From: Hemicentrotus pulcherrimus
Lineage: Eukaryota; Echinodermata; Echinoidea; Camarodonta; Strongylocentrotidae
Reading direction: 5' to 3'
Assembly (NCBI GenBank): GCA_003118195.1
Contig: BEXV01001315.1
Location: 184,866-200,611, forward strand
Length of the DNA stretch: 15,746 nt
Positions within the stretch are counted from its first letter, which is position 1. Each line of letters begins with the position of its first letter. The notes under the pieces were generated by a model that was not told where the DNA came from, did not search any database, and was given only the letters and a program-made list of their open reading frames with translations. The position numbers and the translations under genes are program-made. Below are positions 8,381 through 15,746 of the stretch, piece after piece.

Positions 8381-9384
8381 TCGCGTAGTCCAATATGCAT
8401 CTTTCTGTGTACAGTGCTCGTAACTTTACCAAGTCCGGGCCAAATTTCTTATCATTTTGATGATTTCAACCCCTGGCTTGCATTACACACCAATACTTAT
8501 ATGCTAGATGATCAACCTTTTCTGATCGATTCCACAACGTTTCTTTCACAATGCAATCGCATTACCATAACTCGTCTTTACCTTTAAATTAAATGTTGCC
8601 ATCAAATTCTTGGGGAATTTGGGGCTCCTAACACTTAAGAGGGGCTTTAAAATATTAAGGTGAAAAAACAGGTTTAGAATATCGTGTAACAGAGTAAAAT
8701 TCACATATCATATCAATTTTCCCTTTAATCCTCATAAGCTACCATGAATTATTACACTAAAATATTATTGACTTGATAAAACTTGAAAATACGAGACACA
8801 ACACCAAAACGACATAATTTGGAATATTATATTATGAGATGGGTATAGGTGAGCTTGCAGGGGTACCGACAAAATATTCGACTGGAAAAGAAGAGGCAGA
8901 ACAATAACAGAGACTAAAAGAGGTGCACACGCAGGCTACGCCCTATGATGGATACACCACAGTTTGGTTCAGAGCGTATTCGTTTCAGATGCAGAATCAC
9001 TGAAAAGGAATGCATCACTATACCAGGTGAATATTCTCTTCACGTTGCTATTCATACTCATCACGGAGGTGTATAAGGGTATCCTGAAGGGGAGGGAACC
9101 AGCTAAGGGGAGGGAAAGGGTTTTGCTATTTTACCAGGAACACTAACACGGACTGTCTTTTAAAAAAGAAGAATGGCGAATCAATTGACCAATTTCCAGA
9201 CCAAGCCTCACTTTGGGGCGTGACAGATATTCTTCAGATTGGTGTGGAATAGAAAATCAATGAGGGGAATCGCAACGCACAAATGAAGGTCTTGCTCACT
9301 CATAAGCAATAGTATGCTGCATCACAAACTTTATCCGAATATGAATGATAACCGTATTGCCATAGTTACATACCTTCTTTAATG
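8381..9384. other. AT-rich sequence, no gene seen
   Basis: Only short frames without recognisable content. GGCTACGCCC near 8934-8943 resembles the inner part of the CAGTGGCGTAGC transposon end in reverse, but it lacks the CACTG terminus and is not called. No RNA gene or strong repeat is seen. Confidence 0.5.
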
Positions 9385-9395
9385 CCCCCCCCCCC
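9385..9395. repeat. Poly-C run (11 C)
   Basis: Eleven C followed by TCCTC. It is a homopolymer of the same kind as those at 1, 3371 and 11859, here without an identifiable transposon end nearby. Confidence 0.9.
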
Positions 9396-11092
9396 TCCTC
9401 ATTCATCCTATCAAATAACGGTTCCATTCTCCGTGGGTCGACAGCATTCCTGCGCGTAATCCAACCCCAGACCCAGTCTGTCAATTATTCAAGTGCCAGT
9501 TTAACGCATCGACAGAATGACTCACTTTCGATCTCCTCAAAGAAGACGAGTCTGCCATCTACCAGAAATCCTCATTCCTTCCTCTCGCATCATCATCCAT
9601 TCCGTGTAACACAACCCCTTTAGGAATGCATCCTTTCAGTGGTAATTGGATGTAACATTCTGTCATCTCATCTGTAAGGTGCAACATTCATGGGTGCGCA
9701 ATAGAGCAAATCAGTGCAAAATATACAAGGGATCACCGAGGTATACTTGACCGAGTACATGTATTGTGGAAGGAAATCTCAATAAGAGCTCGACTAGAAA
9801 ATTCAGAGGGAGAAAGAGCTGGTAAAAATTGAAGCTCGTCTATTTTCCCGCGTTAACCCTTTCCATTGAAGAGTTAAAAAGAAGTCACGTATTGAACCAA
9901 ACAAAACGGAAAAATGAAATATAGCGAAGCAAAACGAAACGAAACAAGAAAGCAACATATAAGTAATAGACTATTCCAACTCAATACCAATTTTGAACAT
10001 TATGGCTCTCTTTCACACACTGTAACGTAGAGAATCTTTGTACACTTTGACTTATTTGGGGCATATAAGACACAAATCAGAACTTATATTGTCGTATTAG
10101 TAGAGCATTATCTGTGCAGCAGATAAAACAGTATAATTATATATACGTGGGTTAGAAAATTCGGTTAACCTTATTCTTTGACGGTTAAACGAAATCGGGA
10201 AATATTTGGCTACCACTCAATGTTATTATAGTAGGTTCTGGTATCCATACATGACAAAATGGGAGGACTAAAATCGAAGAGACTGAAGCAAAAGTGGAAG
10301 GGGTGCAGTAAAATATTCTCCAATACAAACAATAAGGGGGATATAGAGACGAAACGAGCATCCCAAAGTGCATTAAAGCATACGTGAGTTGAATGCATCG
10401 GTATCATTGGGATAAAGTTACAGCCCGTAACTCGTAATGTTTCCCTTAATGTCTCTAGTTACGATTCCTCATCACCTCATCTGGATGACATCATTAAAGA
10501 TGGCAACACTGCCAGGATTAATCTGGGTTCCGTTTTTCCCGCAAACTTGTATTCTTGCCATTTGAAAGGTGCCTATGAACGTGTGAAGACACCTGAACAA
10601 GCCAAACAAAATATTAAAGAGAGCATTTGGTGTCCCCCACATTACCAAGTATTTCGGTGTTATGAACATAGACTGACACAAAAATGATTACTTGATATTA
10701 CTTGATAATGGTTTGAACGGAGACATAGTAAAGCACTAACAATGATCTTAGATGTACTCAGTAACGCACGGCGCAAGATAACTTGGACTTGTCAAACTAT
10801 AAACCTCTCCCAAATTGGTCTCCTTATAAGTTTTAATAGAAAGGTACCGAAGATGCCAAAAATCAGAGAGAAATCGTTTATGAAGGCTTAGTGGCTGAAC
10901 TTAGAAGGCTGTAACATCGATATCCAGTATTATTTTCCACCTAAATTTCCGTTTAAGAGACCGATTTGGGACCAAGTCACGGTTTATAGACGAGTGGAGT
11001 CGACACTAAGCCAGAAAATCTTTTCTGCATGTGTCATTCCTGGGATTTTGTAATATCCACAGAAAATCACGAGAAAAACGGCGGCATCTCTC
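9396..11092. other. No supportable gene; minor simple repeats
   Basis: A short A-rich tract with ACGAA-like repeats lies near 9896-9955. A perfect 10-bp tandem duplication, ATTACTTGAT twice, lies at 10687-10706. Open frames on the minus strand at 10185-10407 and 10472-10681 are under 70 codons and show no recognisable domain. Confidence 0.5.
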
Positions 11093-11350
11093 CTAAATCC
11101 GTACAAAAAATTCTCGTTCGAAAGTATTACCTTCGTAATCTTCTAATACAGTGACATCCACTTCTCTCATCAATAGGTAAATTCCTCTTTTCGACGGAAT
11201 CTCTTTGCTTTCCTTCGTTTTTAAGGATACCCGCCAACAACCGCGGTTGTGCGCGACTTGAATAGTGATCACTCCGCGTCCCGCCAAATTATCCCGACAG
11301 TGAGCAAAGACCCTGCTCTCTATCCGATGGAACAGGAGGTAAGATAAGAT

Positions 11351-11755
11351 TTATTCCTCTTACGAGACAAGAAAGAATTAAGATGGGAGCATGAAGAAGA
11401 TGGATGAATGGGCCATAGAATGGGTGATTCATCGTTTGATTTGCATTTCACTTCGCACTAACCATGATAACGATATCGGGATGATCCGTGAAGTTTTTAT
11501 TTGAGGGGCTTCTTGGCCGGTATGCGCAAATATTTGATGAATTGTAAAAATTGATATGGTGCATTAAAATCAATAGAGTTAAAACATATTAAAAAATCAT
11601 GTCGGCAATCTTGTGATACCAATTTTCCACGATTTGTAACATTCCTATAATCCTTTTTTTTTAAGTTTTTACATCATAGTCTACATTTTCATTTAAGAAA
11701 AAAAAATCATTCGTGTTTCGTAATAAGCGGGGAAATTTCGTTGTTCTTTTCTTTC
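11351..11755. other. AT-rich sequence, no gene seen
   Basis: Poly-T (11657-11664) and poly-A (11698-11706) runs and otherwise unremarkable sequence. Nothing supportable was found. Confidence 0.5.
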
Positions 11756-11877
11756 ACCAGTGGCGTAGCTAAAGGCGCACAAGGGACGCCCTATCACATG
11801 ACTGTTTGGTGGCCTTGTTAATTACATTTAATCTATATCAAGATTGGTGTAACCCCCTCCCCCCCCCCCCCCCCCCC
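11756..11877 (+). mobile_element. Second CAGTGGCGTAGC-type transposon end, truncated
   Basis: Fifteen bases, ACCAGTGGCGTAGCT, are identical to those at 3055-3069, in the same orientation. After that the two copies diverge quickly, although both later contain TGGTGGCCT and a CCCCCTCC tract. No matching right end or target duplication is visible; the sequence runs into a long poly-C and an N. It is most likely a decayed or truncated member of the same hAT-like family. Confidence 0.4.
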
Positions 11878-11878
11878 N
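11859..11878. repeat. C19 run ending in an ambiguous base
   Basis: Nineteen C are followed by N at 11878, the only ambiguous base in the window. The exact run length and the junction to the right are not reliable, and bases may be missing or duplicated here. Confidence 0.95.
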
Positions 11879-12549
11879 ATGGAATTGACCTCAATGCCTG
11901 TCTACTACCTTAGAATCTATGCATTTTCTGTGTCTTATACTGTAAAGTAATTTTTGCAGTATTCATTGTTCCATATTTTTTTACATCCATGTTACTTTTT
12001 AGTTTTCATTCTCGCTTTCCATTGTGTCTTTTATATCCCCGATCCAAATCAATCAAATCTGGTTTGTTTGAATGCGTGTTTGTTTTTTTTATTATTTATA
12101 TGAGCCATGAAATTGAATACACTCATCATTTTAAATCACATAATGTCAATGGTCGGTTTTATTATGAACTACATGAAGGTAACAGTACAAAAATTAGTTC
12201 TACCGAGCTACAAAAGAATACGAATATCGAGGAAAAACACAATGAAAAGGCAGAAAAAAATCTTTCAGTATTCATAGGGTGCCATAAAATACATCAAAGT
12301 TTGAGCACATTCCCGAAGAGGGTGAGGTAGCTTTCAATTTACAAAATGCATGTTAATAACGTGTCATGTATATAACATACAAATAAATCTCCTCTTTATA
12401 TATTCCCTTTCCCCTTCCTATGATCCTACCCATGATATGATCGTCTGAGAATTAACAGTCCTTAGGGAGATATTGTTATGGAGCTTCAGGCCTCTGTTCT
12501 TCAACATCAGTGAAATACAAAGTAAATTTGGATAAGTCATTACCTCAAA
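11879..12549. other. AT-rich sequence, no gene seen
   Basis: The plus-strand frame 11989-12330 (113 codons, TTG start) has no recognisable domain. It is rich in K, N, H and I, as expected from AT-rich DNA. A poly-T run at 12082-12089 lies inside it. Not called as a gene. Confidence 0.5.
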
Positions 12550-12900
12550 CATTCCCGAAACGCGAATGTTATTGGAGTATGAGTAAACAGATTTGTTATG
12601 AATCCTAAACGCAATATTGATTTCGAGACGAGGTTGTTGGTCGATCGCCGAGAGGGGGAAAAGCGCACGAGAAAGAAAAAAAAAGTGGCGCCGGGGTCGT
12701 CTGCAGATGAGAAACCGAAATATTGGTGAGAATTTAAATGATTTGGACGCGGTGACTCACCGAAGATTTACACATTCAACTCATGAAAACGGAAAGTGAG
12801 AGAGATACTCATCGTTTTTCATTAGAACGAAGTGGATAATCGTATTTTCTGTGGTGAAAAACTGTAATGCGATCGCGTTGTAAATGCTACCCGCTTTTTT
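12550..12900. other. CpG-dense stretch in AT-rich DNA
   Basis: CpG dinucleotides are clearly more frequent than in the flanks: clusters at 12555-12575, 12624-12670, 12687-12702, 12747-12763 and 12867-12878, including GGCGCC and GCGATCGC. The plus-strand frame 12617-12799 (60 codons, very Arg/Lys rich) is a by-product of this composition. It may be an unmethylated regulatory element, an exon or a young repeat; the sequence alone does not decide. Confidence 0.35.
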
Positions 12901-13639
12901 GTAAACTCGTGTTCGTTGGTTAACATGGTTTAACAAAAAATGCATAAGCTGTTTTCACACTCAAGAACACACGATTATGACATTCGAGATTTATTATATT
13001 TAAAAATTGGTTTAATGCAAAGCACAAATTTTGCAACAAGATATACGTCTTTTTCACTGCTACTGCTACATAACATTATAAAACAACGTCATATCGGTCG
13101 GGTCTATAGAATTCATGTACTGATATGGTTTTGTTATAATTTCTGATTTAAGCTGATCCCTCATTTCGTAAGCTGGTCGGACTGAAATATTGCAGAGGAT
13201 TTTTTATTTACAATTCATTACATATCTTTTTACAACGAAAAACCCTACTATTCTATTTGTATCATCAATTTGTTTGCAAGTAAGGAATATGTAAAATAAC
13301 ATGACATATTACGCCTGGCCTAATTATCAAAGGATGCTTAAATAATTATAAACATGCATGAAGAAAATGAAAGAGCCCTTTTACTATAATTCTTTGATAG
13401 TTCAGACACCGCATAACGGATTAAATAATTCAAGAAAGGGAAATGGGGGAGATTTGATGAAGAGTTCATCCGTTCTGTGTTATTCGGATTGTTAATATAC
13501 AAATAATACAGAGCAGTGAGGCATAAGTAAGAATTTCCCACACAAGGTACCTTTGGAACAGTCTAACACACCCGAGGCGATAGCCGAACTAAATGATGCG
13601 TATTATTTGTTTTTACAAAATTATGTTTTATAACATGAT
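12901..13639. other. AT-rich sequence, no gene seen
   Basis: Short unrecognisable frames only. No repeat, RNA gene or transposon end was identified. Confidence 0.5.
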
Positions 13640-13683
13640 TTTACTAATGACTGGTCATAAGTATTTACTAATGAACGGTCGTT

Positions 13684-13689
<6 letters not shown>
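13640..13689. repeat. 24-bp tandem duplication of a hairpin
   Basis: Two 24-nt units (13640-13663 and 13664-13687) share TTTACTAATGA at the start and GGTC in the middle, about 19 of 24 identical. Each folds on itself with a 4-nt loop. The second has an 11-bp stem counting one T-G pair (13664-13674 with 13679-13689); the first has a 9-position stem with one mismatch. They lie directly against the A50 run. Confidence 0.75.

Positions 13690-13736
<47 letters not shown>
13687..13736. repeat. A50 homopolymer
   Basis: Fifty uninterrupted A on the plus strand. This could be the tail of a retroposed transcript inserted in plus orientation, or an expanded mononucleotide repeat. No AATAAA lies in the 30 nt upstream. 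I could not find a duplication of the flank TACGGGTTAGG on the other side. Confidence 0.95.
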
Positions 13737-13739
<3 letters not shown>

Positions 13740-14960
13740 GGGTTAGGCAAAATAAATGCCTGGTCACGTGTACGCTCTCAACCAATCATTTGATTAGGAT
13801 CCGCTTCATCATCTTATAATAAAATCTATAGAGTGTGCCCAGATCAGAGCGGGGATTCAGATTAAATGAGATATGGCAATCAAGGAAGCGCAGACAGAAA
13901 TTCAACTCACAGCTTAAAGCTAATCCTGAGTGGAAACAAAGTTCACTTCGATATCATTGCTAATCATTTAGTACATAGGCTAATAGATTAAAAGCAATAT
14001 TACCATGGTAATTTTTGGGGTAAAACTTCAAAATTAATTCCTGCGTATCGCGTGAAACTAATTGGATTCCCATAAGTTTTCGTCCGAGAATAGAATCGTT
14101 GCTTCTTCGGAGCACATGATCTAAGAGGGAACATAGCACGTGATGTGGGATTCAGTATTTCTCTTCCAAACCGATTTTCTTGTCCTAATATCTTTTTAAT
14201 GAGTAGAGTATAATCATACATGTAAACATGTGTTAAAATAATATCATTTTAGACCTTAACTTGGAACCTAAATTTAGGGTGCGCGTTGGGTGTTCCAATA
14301 TTGAAATGAAGGATGGATTTAAACATATGATAAATTGTTTATAAATATAAACGGCAATCTTTATATACCTGTATTCTCATAACCTTTTTCCAGATACTGC
14401 GAAGTAGATTCCGCATCCTTCGCTCTATAGCTCTGCAGACTTTCGATATAAATTTAAATCCAGTCTCTACTGTGTCTATCGCACACTTGAAGCGCTTTCA
14501 GTTTCATTTTAGGAAGAAGCATGATTGTAGATATAAAGAGAAGGTTATTATTGAAGCCCAAACTGCAATACCATTTTGTTTTGTTCACAGATCACTTCTT
14601 TGCAGACTTTCAATTTCATTTCGAGTGTCCTCTTCCAATAAAGACAAAATGAGCATCTAAAATAAACCGTATATCCTAGCCGTAATGTTGTTTGCGAAAA
14701 ACGTATTATTGCACGAAAAGTCCTTTGCCACTCGACAGGTAAAGAGGCTCCAGAACCGGGTGACGATTCATTTTTTTGTTCGTGATCTAAAGGGCGTCGC
14801 AGGAAAATCTAATGGGAGAGGGGTGGCATGGCATCGGATTTACGTAACGGTTCATAGCCCACAAAGATAAATGATTTGGAATAATTACACTTCTCATTTG
14901 TTTTCTAATTTGCCGAGGAAGTTCAATACAGACACATTTTCGTTCGAAAACGATAATGAA
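13737..14960. other. No gene seen; faint dispersed repeat
   Basis: The motif TGCAGACTTTC occurs at 14434-14444 and 14601-14611, each preceded by a CT-rich flank and followed by a TTC/ATT-rich stretch. This hints at an old 167-bp duplication. Frames at 14000-14221 (minus), 14472-14660 and 14685-14870 (plus) are short and unrecognised. Confidence 0.45.
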
Positions 14961-15180
14961 ACAATGTGAGCCGTGTGGTATATTGTTGAAGCCTTGAAGG
15001 CTCTTGACTCTCAAACGAAAGGTTCTGGGTTCGAGTTCTCTCGGTGCTTTAATTTGGACAAGGTGTAAATGGGTACATGGTATTACTGGGGTAAAGTCAG
15101 AGTATGGCACGCATGAAGTAACTACCCATGACTTAATAAGACCCACTTACATGTACATAATTACAATCATTACATCAAGG
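14961..15180 (+). mobile_element. tRNA-derived SINE-like element
   Basis: A tRNA-like head contains a B box, GGTTCGAGTTC (15028-15038), one mismatch from the GGTTCGANNCC consensus. It also has an A-box-like GAGCCGTGTGGTA (14968-14980) that matches a tRNA D-arm of the TAGCTCAGTGGTA type at 9 of 13 positions. The boxes are about 48 nt apart, as in a tRNA gene. The acceptor ends are not complementary, so this is not a functional tRNA. An unrelated body follows to about 15180 and holds a 7-bp ATGGGTA/TACCCAT inverted pair (15069-15075, 15123-15129). Such elements are transcribed by RNA polymerase III and mobilised by LINE machinery. Its 3' end and target duplications are not clear. The antisense 119-codon frame at 14787-15146 is a by-product. 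Confidence 0.55.
15028..15038 (+). promoter_or_regulatory. RNA polymerase III B box
   Basis: GGTTCGAGTTC matches the internal B-box promoter consensus at 10 of 11 positions. In a tRNA-type promoter it binds TFIIIC together with the A box about 48 nt upstream. Confidence 0.6.
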
Positions 15181-15586
15181 CTGTGTTTTCTTCCAGTCAT
15201 AATCTGATCATGGATAGAGTTTAGAGAGTCGTAGATCTGATATTCTCAGACGAGGCTGCAAACCAAAACACAATTCCATCACCAAGAAAATTTCAACAAT
15301 TACTATATAATAGATTTATAATGCCCCAAGAAGGTTGTGAGATACACGACATAGTGGAATATTAAATTATTAATCATAATTTATCTTGGCCTCCAATTTT
15401 TTGGCAATCTGTCTTCGTTTGCCCAGAAAAATTACTACTTTATCTTCTCTAGCCATGCTTACTTAGCTTTGCATTGTGCCTAATAATGAGACCGGTTCAA
15501 GCTTGGCGCCCCCTTCAGATTTACACTTTTTAAACCACTTTGATGTATCCCGGATCATCTTCTTACGGGTGAATGTTTAAATTGCA
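15181..15586. other. No gene seen
   Basis: AT-rich sequence with a GGCGCCCCC cluster at about 15505-15513. No repeat boundary or open frame worth calling. Confidence 0.5.
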
Positions 15587-15602
15587 TTAATAATAATAAT
15601 AA
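15587..15602. repeat. (TAA)n microsatellite
   Basis: About five TAA units immediately upstream of the interspersed repeat that begins near 15603. The microsatellite may be a normal terminal part of that repeat. Confidence 0.9.
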
Positions 15603-15746
15603 CTATTTCTTATATGGCGCTTTTCAGGTGGACCCCATCAAAGCGCCTTACAGATATATATATTATTACCCCGGTCATCGGATTCAGGCTTACCCGCACA
15701 CAATGTATGCACATTCTCCACTCCCTGGGGAGCATTCCAGCCAGGC
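15603..15746. mobile_element. Interspersed repeat, cut by window end
   Basis: Begins after (TAA)n with ACTATTTCTTATATGGCGC. It contains a perfect 8-bp inverted pair GGCGCTTT/AAAGCGCC (15616-15623, 15640-15647), an AT microsatellite (15655-15667), and ends at the window edge in TGGGGAGCATTCCAGCCAGG. From memory, this sequence type is a common interspersed repeat in sea urchin genomes; this is the main basis for the organism guess. Its class is not clear from what is visible, and the remainder lies outside the window. Confidence 0.6.

Noticed and set aside
8930..8945. Possible right end of a CAGTGGCGTAGC element
   Set aside because: Only GGCTACGCC is shared; the terminal CACTG is missing and no paired left end fits.
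11989..12330. 113-codon plus-strand frame
   Set aside because: AT-driven composition, TTG start, unrecognisable content.
14961..15040. Functional tRNA gene
   Set aside because: A and B boxes are present but the acceptor stem cannot pair and no clear anticodon arm forms.
14787..15146. 119-codon minus-strand frame
   Set aside because: It overlaps the SINE-like element in antisense; such frames arise from tRNA-derived repeats and are not genes.

Overview
The window looks like intergenic or intronic DNA from an animal, most likely a sea urchin or close relative. It is AT-rich and has no long open reading frame on either strand. It is full of microsatellites, homopolymer runs and decayed interspersed repeats. 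The echinoderm guess rests on three things: the repeat family that runs off the right edge (from about 15603), which I recognise from memory as common in sea urchin genomes; a tRNA-derived SINE-like element; and CAGTGGCGTAGC-type transposon ends. A single N after a 19-C run points to a draft assembly. None of this could be checked by a search.

Layout. 1-1862: poly-C start, then AT-rich DNA with a (CT)10 tract. 1863-2473: a nested inverted repeat followed by a 68-bp minisatellite with six complete copies. 3057-3434: a short hAT-like element with imperfect inverted ends. 3461-3668, minus strand: the only segment that reads like a possible coding exon, with a good splice-acceptor-like sequence upstream, a balanced composition and an NPxY motif. 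About 5978-6677: a strongly diverged tandem array of roughly 125-bp units, one of which carries a cluster of palindromes. 6925-7014: an ATTC-rich tract. 7849-7977 and 8342-8380: AT-rich inverted repeats. 8381-11750: mostly featureless, with a short CpG-richer open frame on the minus strand at 11093-11350. 11756-11878: a second CAGTGGCGTAGC end running into poly-C and an N. 12550-12900: a CpG-dense stretch. 13640-13736: two tandem hairpins followed by A50. 14961-15180: a tRNA-type SINE with A and B boxes. 15587-15746: a TAA microsatellite and the start of an interspersed repeat cut by the window edge.

There is no operon, CRISPR array or complete gene to link together. The main content is repeat biology. 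The points most worth checking are the degenerate 125-bp array with its palindromic member, the very homogeneous 68-bp minisatellite, and the candidate terminal exon on the minus strand.
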